Assembly (NCBI GenBank): GCA_036258175.1
Contig: DATAEE010000262.1
Span: 1-64,000 of the forward strand
Reading direction: 5' to 3'
Length of the DNA stretch: 64,000 bases
Origin: DATAEE01 sp036258175
GTDB lineage: Bacteria > Acidobacteriota > Vicinamibacteria > Vicinamibacterales > 2-12-FULL-66-21
Below the pieces are notes generated by a model. The model had not been told where the DNA came from. It ran no database searches and saw nothing but the letters and a program-made list of their open reading frames with translations. Made by a program: the position numbers and the translations under genes. Below, one piece after another: positions 44,818 to 53,792 of the stretch; the first letter of the stretch is position 1, and every line of letters begins with the position of its first letter.

Positions 44818-45592
44818 CGACGATCGACCGCCACTCGCCTCGATCCGTCAACGGACGCGCCGGCGTATAACCGAGCAAGTACTGATGGCGCAGTTCCCGG
44901 GCGATGTCGCGAAGCGCGGCCGTCAAGTCGCGCGCGTCTGACGCCTGCACGGATCGGCCGCCGGTCAGGGCCGCGAGCTCGGCGAAGAGCGCCGGACGAG
45001 TGCGCCCGAGCGCGACGGGAAAGATCATGACATCCGAACGTCGGGCAAGCGCCGTCACATCTGCCGCGCTGCGCGTACTGTAGCGCTCGTCGCCGTCCGA
45101 CAAGATCACGAGCGCGCGGCGCCCTTCGGCGGCCTGTATCCGTTCGATGCCTTCCGCGACAGCGTCGTGCAGCGGTGTCGTCCCCCAGGCATCCAGCGCC
45201 GCCACGGCCGCACTCTGCGACTGGCGGTCCGCGGACAGCGGCGCGACGGTTTCTACCTCACTCCCAATCGCCAGGACGAGCGTGCGATCCTCGGCTCGCA
45301 GGGCCTCCAGGAACGCGCGCGCGGCGTCCTGCGCGACCTTGAGCCGTTTCCCCTTCATGCTCGCGCTGCGGTCCACCGCGAGCGCCACGGCGAGCGGAAA
45401 GTCCCCCGCGGCAAAGGTATCCACGTCCTGCGAAACACCGTCCTCGAGAACCTCGAAGTCGTCGCGCGACAGTCCGGTCGCGGGCTCGCCGTTGTCATTG
45501 ACGACGCTGGCGTAAACCTCGACCGCGTTGATCGAAGAGACGAACTGAGGAGGGTTGAGCCCGATGAAGAGTGGTACAATCGCCAGACACAA
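44759..45592 (-). CDS. VWA-domain secreted protein (acidobacterial VWFA-related family)
   Basis: The 277-residue protein has a hydrophobic start (CLAIVPLFIGLNP), a bacterial Ig-like strand region (VEVYASVVNDNGEPATGLSRDDFEVLEDG) and a VWA domain with the MIDAS motif DRSASM, then SDGDERYSTRS, ending in YLLGYTPA and VRARDGYLV. This layout is the acidobacterial VWFA-related family, one basis for the taxonomic guess. The TTG at 45592 was chosen because the longer frame runs through tatA. It then ends just short of tatA, and the two promoters share the same DNA. The start is uncertain. Confidence 0.72.
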   Translation of the reverse strand: MCLAIVPLFIGLNPPQFVSSINAVEVYASVVNDNGEPATGLSRDDFEVLEDGVSQDVDTFAAGDFPLAVALAVDRSASMKGKRLKVAQDAARAFLEALRAEDRTLVLAIGSEVETVAPLSADRQSQSAAVAALDAWGTTPLHDAVAEGIERIQAAEGRRALVILSDGDERYSTRSAADVTALARRSDVMIFPVALGRTRPALFAELAALTGGRSVQASDARDLTAALRDIARELRHQYLLGYTPARPLTDRGEWRSIVVKTKRPGLRVRARDGYLVR

Positions 45593-45602
45593 GGGAGCCC
45601 AT

Positions 45603-45791
45603 ATGTTTGCCCTGTTTGGCCCGCTCGGTCTGCCGGAGCTGCTGATCATCCTGTTCCTGATCATCCTTATCTTCGGCGCCAATCGACTGCCCGAGATTGG
45701 CCGAGGTATCGGCCGCGGTATCCGGAACTTCAAGGATGCCACGAGGGAGGACGCGCAAGCTCAGGTGCGAGGTTCGAAGGACGACCGTTAG
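45603..45791 (+). CDS. tatA: Twin-arginine translocase subunit TatA
   Basis: The 62-residue protein has one membrane helix (LLIILFLIILIFGANRLPEIGRGIG) with the FG-x-LPE hinge, an amphipathic helix and a charged tail. ATG at 45603 is preceded by AAGGGAG; a TACAAT -10 lies at 45575-45580. The upstream in-frame ATG at 45555 falls before that promoter and is unlikely. No tatB or tatC is nearby. Its stop overlaps the selB stop by 3 to 4 bases. Confidence 0.92.
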   Translation: MFALFGPLGLPELLIILFLIILIFGANRLPEIGRGIGRGIRNFKDATREDAQAQVRGSKDDR

Positions 45792-47689
45792 ACAACGATT
45801 CGAGAGTCCCCTACCCTGCGGGTCACCCGCTCTCTGTCGAGATACTCCAGTAACGGAATCGCGAACTTCCGGCTGACGCCGTAGCGTTCTTTGAACGCGG
45901 CGACGTCGACGCGCGCCGGCGCGCCGGCGCTCTTCAGGGACGCGATCTCCGACTTCAGGCGCGCAAGTGCGTCGGCATGAAAGAGCAAATCCTCGACGCG
46001 TACCAGCGTTTTCTGCCGGACGAGCAACGTCACCATCCGATCGACGTCGGCGCGCGGCAGGCCGAGCGCGCTGGCGAGCAATCCGGCATCGGGTGGCGCG
46101 AGGGCCGCCTCCCGGTATGCGCGATCCACCGCATCGCGCGCGCGTGTTTCCGATTCTGACAGCGAGACCCGATGTCCGGCGAGCGCCAGCCGATCGCGCG
46201 CGACGATGGTCCCGGCTGAAACGAGGTCCTGGACGACACGCTCAAAGACCGCGACATGCGCGCGCCCGAAGAGACGTTCGCGGAGCTCTTCGCGCGGCAT
46301 GCCCTCGGAGAGCGGCTGGCTCGCATGATGCGCCTTCAGATCAGCGACGACGCGAGCAGCGAGGTCGGCCAGAACGCGAGTCGACACGAGCACAGGACCC
46401 ACATTCGCGACGCGGCCCGCCTGCGCGAGACGCGCCATTCTTGCATTCTGCTCCGCCGGCACGGCGCCTGAGCGAGGGATCAACGCTCGAGGCGTCAGAC
46501 CTGCTCCTCCACGCTCCTCCACGAACGCCGCAGCCGCGTCATCTTCGCCATGCTGACGGGGATCGAGCCGCGCGAGCCTTTCCAGCCCCGCCCTCGTTCG
46601 GATAGGGCCTCGCGGCGGATCCGGATCGAGCACTGCGCCGCCGGCAATCGTCACCGGCGGCGAGTAGGCCCGGAGAATGAACCGGTCGCCGCGCGTGACG
46701 ATCGCGGGCGATTCCAGACGGAGGCGGGCGTACGCCTCCTGTCCGGGTTCGATCGCTGTCTCGCGCGCGACCGAGACTCGTCCGAGCAGTTCGCTGGTTC
46801 CCTGATGCAGCCGGATGCGTGCCCCGTTCTTCAACGGCTTCGCCGTGGGAAGGAGCTCGACGACGGCGTCGATGATCCGCGACGGCTGCAGCGTGTCAGC
46901 GTCGGCAAGCGTGTCGCCGCGGTTCAGTTCCGCCACGTCGATTCCGCCCAGATTGACGGCCGTCCGCTGGCCCGCTCGGGCTTCCGGCGCGCGGCGGCCG
47001 TGCACTTGTACGCCACGAACCTTCACACTCCGCCCGGACGGAAGAACCGCCAGCTCTGCCTCCTCGCGAATCGTGCCGGCCGCGAGCGTCCCCGTCACCA
47101 CCGTCCCAAACCCCTTCACCGAGAACACGCGATCGATGGGCATTCGCACCGGCGCATCCGGGCGGCGCGCGCGCGGCGTGGCGTGTGCCAGCGAGGCCAG
47201 TGCGGCGCGCAGATCGTCCAATCCCCGGCCCGTCCGGGCAGAGACGGGGATCATTGGTGCGTCCGCGAGGAACGTCCCCTCGACGAGCTCGCGTGTTTCG
47301 ATCGCCACGAGCTCCAGCATGTCGGCGTCGGCGAGATCTGCCTTCGTCAGCGCCACGATCCCTGCTGGAATACGAAGCAGACGGCAGATGTCGAAATGCT
47401 CTCTCGTCTGCGGCTTCACCGATTCGTCTGCTGCGACGACGAGGAGAATGCAGTCGATGCCGCCGACGCCCGCGAGCATGTTCTTCACGAATCGCTCGTG
47501 ACCGGGAACGTCGACGAATGCGTAGGTAATTCCATCGGCTTCGTAGTGCGCGAAGCCGAGGTCGATGGTGATGCCCCGCTCCTGCTCTTCTTTGAGTCGG
47601 TCGGGATCGATGCCCGTGAGCGCCTGCACCAGGGCCGACTTGCCGTGATCGATATGGCCGGCGGTGCCGACGACAAGAGATCGCGTCAT
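45788..47689 (-). CDS. selB: Selenocysteine-specific elongation factor SelB
   Basis: Carries Sec-tRNA to UGA codons marked by a SECIS element. The 633-residue protein has the GTPase domain with GTAGHIDHGKSALVQALTG near residue 8, RGITIDLGF, DVPGHERFVKNML and ALTKADL. EF-Tu-like domains 2 and 3 follow, then about 250 residues of winged helices at the C-terminus that bind SECIS (AFKERYGVSRKFAIPLLEYLD). Both halves look complete. ATG overlaps the rnr stop by 4 bases. No selA, selD or tRNA-Sec is in the window. Confidence 0.95.
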   Translation of the reverse strand: MTRSLVVGTAGHIDHGKSALVQALTGIDPDRLKEEQERGITIDLGFAHYEADGITYAFVDVPGHERFVKNMLAGVGGIDCILLVVAADESVKPQTREHFDICRLLRIPAGIVALTKADLADADMLELVAIETRELVEGTFLADAPMIPVSARTGRGLDDLRAALASLAHATPRARRPDAPVRMPIDRVFSVKGFGTVVTGTLAAGTIREEAELAVLPSGRSVKVRGVQVHGRRAPEARAGQRTAVNLGGIDVAELNRGDTLADADTLQPSRIIDAVVELLPTAKPLKNGARIRLHQGTSELLGRVSVARETAIEPGQEAYARLRLESPAIVTRGDRFILRAYSPPVTIAGGAVLDPDPPRGPIRTRAGLERLARLDPRQHGEDDAAAAFVEERGGAGLTPRALIPRSGAVPAEQNARMARLAQAGRVANVGPVLVSTRVLADLAARVVADLKAHHASQPLSEGMPREELRERLFGRAHVAVFERVVQDLVSAGTIVARDRLALAGHRVSLSESETRARDAVDRAYREAALAPPDAGLLASALGLPRADVDRMVTLLVRQKTLVRVEDLLFHADALARLKSEIASLKSAGAPARVDVAAFKERYGVSRKFAIPLLEYLDRERVTRRVGDSRIVV

Positions 47690-49944
47690 CGCCGGCGGCG
47701 TGCGACGCGTTCGCGACGGCCAGGACGCTGCGCGCGTCTTCGGCCCGGCGGCCGGCCCGCGTGCTTGGGCTTGGCTTGACTGCGACGCGGACCGCGGCGG
47801 GACTCCGATTCGCGGACCGCGTCGAGGATCTCGACGATGCCCAAGTCGACCTGTCGTCGCTCCATGTCGACGCGGACGACCTGAACGCGTATCTTGTCGC
47901 CGAGCCGGTAGACCTTTTTCGTATTCTCGCCACGGAGGATGTGTGCGCGCTCGACGAACCGGTAGTAGTCGTCCGCCATCGTCGACACGTGGACGAGTCC
48001 TTCCACGAAGTGATCGATGAGCTCGACGAAAAGGCCGAATGCGGCGACCCCCGTGACGAATCCATCGAACTCGTCGCCGACCTTGTCCGCCATGAACCGG
48101 ACTTTCTTCCACTGCACGAGCTCGCGTTCGGCGTCGTCCGCGCGCCGCTCGCGTTCCGAGGTGTGGCGGGCCATCTCCGGCAGCTCTTCGACGAGCTCCG
48201 CGCGCCGCTCGTCGCTCATCCCGCGCCGGGACTCGCGCAGGACGCGATGCACGACCAGATCGGGATACCGCCGGATGGGTGACGTGAAATGCGTGTAGCT
48301 CGTTGCCGCCAGGCCAAAGTGTCCGAGGTTCGCGGCGTCGTACCGCGCCTTCTGCATGGTCCTGAGCATGAGGAACGCAATTGGCTTTTCCTCCGGCGCT
48401 CCTCTCATGCGCTCGACCAGTTTCTGGAAATGCCGTGGCCGGAGGGCGTTCGCAGGCGCGGCAAGGCTGTACCCCAGCGTTGAAATGAATTCCTCGAACT
48501 CTTCCACCTTCAGCGGATCGGGCTCCTCGTGGACCCGGAAGAGCGACGGAACACCGTGATCTTCGAGGTGCTGCGCCACGGTCTCGTTCGCCAAGAGCAT
48601 GAACTCCTCGATGATCCGGTGTGCGACGTTGCGTTCGGCGGCGATGATTTCCTCGACCATCCCGGCGTCATCCAGGATGACTTCCGGCTCTTTGAGATCG
48701 AAATCGATCGAGCCGCGCCGCCGGCGGCGGCCATTCAGGATTTCGAACAGCTCGCGCATCAGCTCGAACTGCGGCACGAGCGGTCGGTATTTTGCGATCG
48801 TCGCCGCGTCCCGGTCGGTGAGAATGGCGTTCACATCGGTATACGTCATCCTCGCGTCGCTGTTGATGACCCCGTCGTGCATCTCGTAGCGGACGACGTT
48901 GCCCTGACGATCAACTTCCATCAGGCAGGACTGCACCAGCCGATCGACGTGCGGGTTCAAGCTGCACAGACCGGTCGCGAGCTCCGAGGGGAACATGTGC
49001 ACCGCGTGCTCGGGAAAATACACGGACGTCCCGCGCTCGTAGGCCTCGCTGTCAAGAATAGTCTCCTCTTGAACGTAGTGCGACACGTCCGCGATGTGCA
49101 CGCCCAACCAGTAGTGGCCGTTCGGCAGCCGCCCAATCGTGATCGCATCGTCAAAGTCGCGCGCGTGCTCGCCATCGATCGTGACCGTCGTGACACCGCG
49201 GAAATCAGTGCGCCCCCGGATGTCGCGTTCCTTGACCTGGGTGCCGAGCCGTTCCGTTTCTTCCACAGCTTCGGCGCTGTGCTCGTCCTCGATGCCGTAC
49301 TTGCGGATGACGATCGTGGTATCGACGCCGGGCGCGTCGCTGTTCCCGAGCACCTCCATGACGCGACCGAGCGGTCCGCGCGTCGGCGTCGGCCAGCGGG
49401 TAATCTCCACGGTTACCATCTCGCCCGGCGCCGCACCGCGCTCCTCACCGCGAGGGACGTGCACGTCCATCACCAGGCGACGATCGAATGGCGCGACAAA
49501 CCCAAGGCCCGACTCATCACGGTCGAAGCGGCCGACCACGGTCGAGGCGCTCCGCTCGAGGATCCGGATGATGCGGCCCTCGGCTCGGTTACCGTCCTTG
49601 TACCGCTCGATACGCGCGACGACACGGTCACCGTGCATGGCCTGGTTGAGGTTGGAGCCAGCGATGTAGATGTCGCCCTGGCCCTCCTCCTGCTGTTCGG
49701 GGATCACGAATCCGAATCCCCGCGGGTGCATCTGGACACGTCCGACGACCAGATTCATCCGGTCGGGGAGGCCGTACCGGTTGCCCCGGATCTGGACCAG
49801 GGCGCCCGAGCTTACGAGGGCGTTGAGTTGACGTTTGAACGAGGCGCGCGCCTCGCGGGGGATTCTAAGAACCTTCAGCAGCTCACGTGTGGTGGCCGGA
49901 TGGTCAATCTTGTCTCGTATCTGTTTCAGTAAGTCTTCTTGCAT
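47686..49944 (-). CDS. rnr: Ribonuclease R
   Basis: Processive 3'-5' exoribonuclease of the RNB family. The 752-residue protein has two cold-shock-like domains (GRVQMHPRGFGFVIPE and GRFDRDESGLGFVAP), the RNB domain with DGEHARDFDDAI, which holds the metal-binding Asp residues, LGVHIADVSHYV and YTHFTSPIRRYPDL, an S1 domain and a basic Arg/Pro-rich tail of about 40 residues. ATG start at 49944. Its 5' end faces the ECF sigma gene. Confidence 0.96.
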   Translation of the reverse strand: MQEDLLKQIRDKIDHPATTRELLKVLRIPREARASFKRQLNALVSSGALVQIRGNRYGLPDRMNLVVGRVQMHPRGFGFVIPEQQEEGQGDIYIAGSNLNQAMHGDRVVARIERYKDGNRAEGRIIRILERSASTVVGRFDRDESGLGFVAPFDRRLVMDVHVPRGEERGAAPGEMVTVEITRWPTPTRGPLGRVMEVLGNSDAPGVDTTIVIRKYGIEDEHSAEAVEETERLGTQVKERDIRGRTDFRGVTTVTIDGEHARDFDDAITIGRLPNGHYWLGVHIADVSHYVQEETILDSEAYERGTSVYFPEHAVHMFPSELATGLCSLNPHVDRLVQSCLMEVDRQGNVVRYEMHDGVINSDARMTYTDVNAILTDRDAATIAKYRPLVPQFELMRELFEILNGRRRRRGSIDFDLKEPEVILDDAGMVEEIIAAERNVAHRIIEEFMLLANETVAQHLEDHGVPSLFRVHEEPDPLKVEEFEEFISTLGYSLAAPANALRPRHFQKLVERMRGAPEEKPIAFLMLRTMQKARYDAANLGHFGLAATSYTHFTSPIRRYPDLVVHRVLRESRRGMSDERRAELVEELPEMARHTSERERRADDAERELVQWKKVRFMADKVGDEFDGFVTGVAAFGLFVELIDHFVEGLVHVSTMADDYYRFVERAHILRGENTKKVYRLGDKIRVQVVRVDMERRQVDLGIVEILDAVRESESRRGPRRSQAKPKHAGRPPGRRRAQRPGRRERVARRRR

Positions 49945-49995
49945 CTCTTTACATTATTCCCAACCGCGCTCGTAACCGCCGAGTCTACTGGTTGT

Positions 49996-50556
49996 GTGAG
50001 CGAATCGCCGGAGGTCGCCGCGGCGCTCGAGCGTGCCAGGGCCGGAGACCCCGACGCGTTCGGTTTCCTGGTCGACCGGTTCCGCGAGCCGGTCTTTCGC
50101 GCGGCGCTGGCCGCAACCGGATCGCCTGCAGAGGCCGAGGACGCCGCGCAGGACGCGTTCGTCGCGGCATACCGGCGGCTGAATCGGTTTCGCGGCGATT
50201 CATCTTTCAAAACATGGTTGTTGACGATCGTATGGAACAAGGCCCTCGACCGGCGGCGCGCGATGCGGCGGACGTTCCTCTCGCTCGAAACGGAAGACGG
50301 CGTCACGACCGATCCGCCGTCCCTCGAGCAGCCGACCGACGCGGCGCTCGTGGCGGCGTCGGCGCACCGCGCCGCGAGAACGCTCATCGCCGCACTGCCG
50401 GTGAAGCTGCGCGATCCGCTCCTGCTCGCCGCCAGCGGAGAGCACTCGTACACGGAGATGGCGACGATGCTCGGCGTTCCCGTCGGCACGCTGAAGTGGC
50501 GCATCTCCGAGGCGCGACGGATCATGCGCGAGAAACTGCAGCGCCTGGGGTACTAG
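49996..50556 (+). CDS. ECF sigma factor (module 1)
   Basis: The 186-residue protein has sigma region 2 (AFGFLVDRFREPVFRAALAATGSPAEAEDAAQDAFVAAY, then FRGDSSFKTWLLTIVWNKALDRRR) and region 4 (LPVKLRDPLLLAASGEHSYTEMATMLGVPVGTLKWRI). GTG at 49996 is preferred, because the longer TTG frame overlaps the rnr promoter. No Shine-Dalgarno is visible. It is followed after 1 base by its likely anti-sigma factor. Confidence 0.88.
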   Translation: MSESPEVAAALERARAGDPDAFGFLVDRFREPVFRAALAATGSPAEAEDAAQDAFVAAYRRLNRFRGDSSFKTWLLTIVWNKALDRRRAMRRTFLSLETEDGVTTDPPSLEQPTDAALVAASAHRAARTLIAALPVKLRDPLLLAASGEHSYTEMATMLGVPVGTLKWRISEARRIMREKLQRLGY

Positions 50557-50557
50557 C

Positions 50558-51067
50558 GTGACAGATCTCGATTCCCTCATCGACGCCGCTGCTCGCGAGA
50601 TGACCATCGCGCCACCGCCGGTCAACCTGCGCGCGAGAGTGTTGGAGGAGATTGGTAATGGCAGAGACGAGGCTAAAGCCTCGTACCACATGTCGCCGTC
50701 CCACATGTGGTGGCTCGCCGCTGCAGCCGGAATCGTTCTGGCCGCATATCTCGGCTGGCCCGAGCGTCCCACAATTGAGCTCCCTGCACCGCCCGTGGTG
50801 AGGACGCCAGTCGGACCACGTTCGCCAACTCCGGCTACAACCGAAGGAGACCCGGCGCCCCGTGGCAGGCGGACGCCAGATCCGGGCGCACTCGAGCCGA
50901 CGGTTGCGTCTATTCCTGCTCTCGAGGCGCCCAACGCGATCGGCATCGCGCCGCTCGACGCCACTTCGGATACCTTGCCGGCGCTCGACGCCGTCGAGCC
51001 GCTGGATCTGCAACAACTCGACATCAAACCGTTGACGCCGCCCGGCCCGGCGGCAGGAGGCCAGTGA
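50558..51067 (+). CDS. Probable anti-sigma factor, single-pass membrane protein
   Basis: The 169-residue protein has a short cytoplasmic N-terminus (DSLIDAAAREMTIAPPPVNLRARVLEEIG), a membrane helix near 50-66 (MWWLAAAAGIVLAAYLGWP) and a Pro-rich periplasmic region. It lacks the usual HxxxCxxC zinc motif. The call rests on topology and on its place 1 base after the sigma gene and 1 base before the next gene. GTG start. Confidence 0.65.
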   Translation: MTDLDSLIDAAAREMTIAPPPVNLRARVLEEIGNGRDEAKASYHMSPSHMWWLAAAAGIVLAAYLGWPERPTIELPAPPVVRTPVGPRSPTPATTEGDPAPRGRRTPDPGALEPTVASIPALEAPNAIGIAPLDATSDTLPALDAVEPLDLQQLDIKPLTPPGPAAGGQ

Positions 51068-51068
51068 C

Positions 51069-51674
51069 ATGCTTCGGCGGACTTTCATCGGACTCGTCGG
51101 GTTCGCGCTCGCCGTCACGCCGCCGGCATTCGCACGGCATCAGGAAGCGACGGCACAGGAACGCTCGGCGCGCGATCAGGAGCGCGCGCGCCAGGCACAG
51201 GCGCAAGCGCAGGAGAAGGAAAAAGAGAAAGAAGCCGCGGACCGCGCGAAGGCACTGGAACAGGAGCGGCGGGAGCGTGAGGCCGGCCAGCCCATCAACG
51301 TCCGCGTCGAGCTGACGATTCGCGATCAGCGCGGCACCGCGCCGCCCGAGACCAAGACCGTGTCCATCGTGACGGCCGACAGGACGCCGGGCAGAGTGAG
51401 GACCGGCGGCAATGTCCGGACAGAAAAGTTCGGCATCCAGGACGTGAGGCTCAACGTGGATACGCGTCCCGTGATCCTACGCGACGGCCTGATTAAGCTC
51501 TTTGTCACGTTCGAGTATCGTCCGGCCGACACCGAAACCTCGCCCTCGAACAATATCTCCGAAATGCTCGAGTGTGTGCTTGCGTCGGGCCAGTCGCTCG
51601 CGGTGACGAAATCTGCGGATCCAAACAGCGACCGCAGCGTCACCGTGGAGGTGAAGGCAACGATCCTGAAATGA
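51069..51674 (+). CDS. Secreted coiled-coil protein of unknown function
   Basis: The 201-residue protein has a signal peptide (MLRRTFIGLVGFALAVTPPAFA), a charged Gln/Glu/Lys/Arg coiled coil (about residues 25-75) and a beta-rich C-terminal domain (VRVELTIRDQRGTAPPETKTV, DTRPVILRDGLIKLFVTFEY). I do not know the family. Third gene of the sigma module and probably a regulated effector or sensor. Its last 35 bases overlap the opposite-strand gene. Confidence 0.65.
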   Translation: MLRRTFIGLVGFALAVTPPAFARHQEATAQERSARDQERARQAQAQAQEKEKEKEAADRAKALEQERREREAGQPINVRVELTIRDQRGTAPPETKTVSIVTADRTPGRVRTGGNVRTEKFGIQDVRLNVDTRPVILRDGLIKLFVTFEYRPADTETSPSNNISEMLECVLASGQSLAVTKSADPNSDRSVTVEVKATILK

Positions 51675-52068
51675 CTTGCTCCAGCAGCGTGACCGCCTCG
51701 GCGGCGCGGGCGTTGGCGGCCGCATCGAGCTGGCCGGCGGCACGCTGCGCCGCATCGACCCGCTTCAACGTCTCCTCCAGCTGTCCGACGAGTTGCTGCT
51801 GCCCTCGTTCCCGATAGCGGTCGCGGGCCCGTTCCAGCGGTCGCTTGGCGATCTCGAGCGACCGGCCGGCGTCGCCGAAATTCGACTGGAAGAGTGCGAC
51901 TCGCGCATCGAGGACACGCGCCCGCGCGTCCGCCAGGTCGGCCCGTTGCTCGGCGGCGCGCGCCGCTTCGGCGATGCTGAACCGGCCCGATGCTCCCCAA
52001 AGCCATCCGCCCAGCAGCGCGAGCGCAATAGCCACAACCATGTAGAGAACCTGCTTGGCGCGTGGCAC
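51640..52068 (-). CDS. Membrane-anchored coiled-coil protein, 142 residues
   Basis: One N-terminal membrane helix (VLYMVVAIALALLGGWLWGAS) is followed by a long charged helix rich in Ala, Arg and Glu (AEQRADLADARARVLDARVALFQ; LVGQLEETLKRVDAAQRAAGQLDA), probably a coiled coil in the periplasm. Function unknown. GTG at 52068, 16 bases after the glycerate kinase stop; the GTG/ATG nearby leaves the start slightly open. Its tail overlaps the secreted coiled-coil gene. Confidence 0.6.
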   Translation of the reverse strand: MPRAKQVLYMVVAIALALLGGWLWGASGRFSIAEAARAAEQRADLADARARVLDARVALFQSNFGDAGRSLEIAKRPLERARDRYRERGQQQLVGQLEETLKRVDAAQRAAGQLDAAANARAAEAVTLLEQVISGSLPSPPR

Positions 52069-52084
52069 GCTCGCTAATCTAGCA

Positions 52085-53431
52085 CTACCCGACGACGATG
52101 ACGTGCACGTCGCCGACGTTCGTGCCCGTCGGACCGGTGCGGATGAGATCGCCGAGCGCCTCGAAGAAGGCGTAGCTGTCGTTTTCATCGAGCGCCCACT
52201 CCGGCGCGCCGAGCCCGCGCAGTTGCGAACGCTCAAGCGTCGCCGCGTCGGCGACCGCGCCCGCGGCGTCCGTCGGACCATCCACACCGTCGGTGCCGGC
52301 GCTCGCAAGCGCGACCTGACCATCCACCGCGGCCAGCGCGCGGATCGCTGATAGCACGATTTCCTGGTTCCGTCCTCCGCGCCCCCGCCCTTTCACCGTC
52401 ACGGTCGTCTCACCCGACGCGATCAAGCAGTGTGGACCCGCGCCGCGCGAGGCCATCGCCCGCTCCACGAGCGCCGGACCGGCCGCGCGCGCCTCGCCGA
52501 CGATCGCCTGCTCTATCACCTCGACGCTGTAGCCCCGCGCGCGCGCTTCGTGCCGCGCGCCCTCCATCGCGTCTCGGCGGCTGCCGACGATGCGCACTTC
52601 GGCATCGCGAAGGCGAGCGTCACCGGGTTTGATGGTGTCTTCGACGCCGCCGCGCGTGCCGCGCCGCAGATGCGCCCGCACCGCCGCCGGCACGTCGGCG
52701 AGGAGGCCTCGCCCCTCGAGCACGTACAGAGCATCGGCATACGTTGTGTTGTCCGCGGTCGACGGACCTGATCCGATCACTGCGGGGTCCGCCTCGATCG
52801 GGCCGACGACGTCCGAGATCGCGAGCGTCAGGCTCCTGGCCGCAGCGGCCGCGAGGCGTCCGCCCTTGATCGCGGACAGGTGCTTCCGCACCGCGTTGAT
52901 TTCGTGAATGGGACAGCCGGCTGCAAGCACGAGGCGCGTGGTCTCAGCCTTGTCGCCGATCGACAGTCCGCCAGTCGGCAGCGCCAACATTGCCGATGCA
53001 CCTCCTGACAGCAGCACCACGAGATCGCCATCCTGCGCGCGCATCTCGCGCGCAAGCTGCAGCGCCCGGCGCGCCGCGCGTACGCTGCCGTCTCCCGGTA
53101 TGGGATGTGATGCGCCCACCCACTCGACGGCAGGCGGCAGTTGCGCGGGCTTCTCGGGGCAGGCGACGACGCCCGCACGAAGGCGTCTGCCTGCGACTGA
53201 GGCGAAAGCGGCGAGCATGCCGCCGGCCGCCTTTCCTGCGGCCACAACCGCTGACGGATCAGCGAACTCGAAGGGCTTGTCGGCGAGCGCACGCGCGACG
53301 AGACGGCGTGGATCGGCGGCCGCGATCGCCGCCCGGACAATGGCCAGCACGTCTTCGCGACGCGAACGAACCGGAGAAGACGGAGAGGATTTCAGTGAAG
53401 CTTGGGAGTTTGATCCGACCAGGCCGCCCAC
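52085..53431 (-). CDS. Glycerate 2-kinase, MOFRL family
   Basis: Phosphorylates D-glycerate to 2-phosphoglycerate. The protein has VAAGKAAGGM, VGASHPIPGDGSVRAARRAL, LLSGGASAMLALP, INAVRKHLSAIKGGRLA, SDVVG and the C-terminal MOFRL motif GRGGRNQEIVLSA with SAGTDGVDGPTDAAGA. All mark this class. The GTG at 53431 adds 27 residues without clear homology; GTG at 53350 is an alternative start. It overlaps the upstream 104-residue gene by 40 bases at this start. Confidence 0.88.
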   Translation of the reverse strand: MGGLVGSNSQASLKSSPSSPVRSRREDVLAIVRAAIAAADPRRLVARALADKPFEFADPSAVVAAGKAAGGMLAAFASVAGRRLRAGVVACPEKPAQLPPAVEWVGASHPIPGDGSVRAARRALQLAREMRAQDGDLVVLLSGGASAMLALPTGGLSIGDKAETTRLVLAAGCPIHEINAVRKHLSAIKGGRLAAAAARSLTLAISDVVGPIEADPAVIGSGPSTADNTTYADALYVLEGRGLLADVPAAVRAHLRRGTRGGVEDTIKPGDARLRDAEVRIVGSRRDAMEGARHEARARGYSVEVIEQAIVGEARAAGPALVERAMASRGAGPHCLIASGETTVTVKGRGRGGRNQEIVLSAIRALAAVDGQVALASAGTDGVDGPTDAAGAVADAATLERSQLRGLGAPEWALDENDSYAFFEALGDLIRTGPTGTNVGDVHVIVVG

Positions 53432-53706
53432 GCGGAGGCGCCGGTGACCGCGTCGAAGGTGCGAAGCAGCTTGCCGACCACCTGGTCAGCGTTCTCCTTC
53501 GCGCAGAGCGTATCGAGCTGCGCGAGGACGCGCGACAGCGCCGCCTCGACGTCGTGCAGCGCGCGCTCGGAGTAATACGCCCGCTGTTTTTCGATGCACT
53601 GTTGATGTTTGATGAACTCTTGCCGGTAGAATTCCGCCACCCCGTTGAACGGCGCGGCGGGATGCCGATCGCTGACGAAGCGCGTGCGACTCCTCGAGTC
53701 GGGCAT
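53392..53706 (-). CDS. Small helical protein, 104 residues, unknown function
   Basis: Helical throughout, with a region rich in aromatic and charged residues (AEFYRQEFIKHQQCIEKQRAYYSERALHDVEAALSRVLAQLD). I do not recognise the family. It has a good promoter at 53726-53755 and an ATG start. The stop overlaps the start of the glycerate kinase, which supports a shared transcript. Confidence 0.55.
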   Translation of the reverse strand: MPDSRSRTRFVSDRHPAAPFNGVAEFYRQEFIKHQQCIEKQRAYYSERALHDVEAALSRVLAQLDTLCAKENADQVVGKLLRTFDAVTGASAWAAWSDQTPKLH

Positions 53707-53725
53707 CGCTTAGAGGATTCTTCTG

Positions 53726-53755
53726 AGTGTATGCGCGGCGCGAAGGGCGTGTCAA
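53726..53755 (-). promoter_or_regulatory. Sigma70-type promoter of the 104-residue gene
   Basis: On the minus strand TTGACA (53750-53755) and TACACT (53726-53731) with an 18-base spacer. The predicted start near 53719 leaves about 13 bases to the ATG. Confidence 0.65.
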
Positions 53756-53792
53756 CATGATCGCTGACCTTCGCCGCGTGATTCGGCGGGCG

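Noticed and set aside
45555..45602. A 16-residue extension of TatA
   Set aside because: It would place the start upstream of the -10 box and lacks TatA character; ATG 45603 has AAGGGAG before it.
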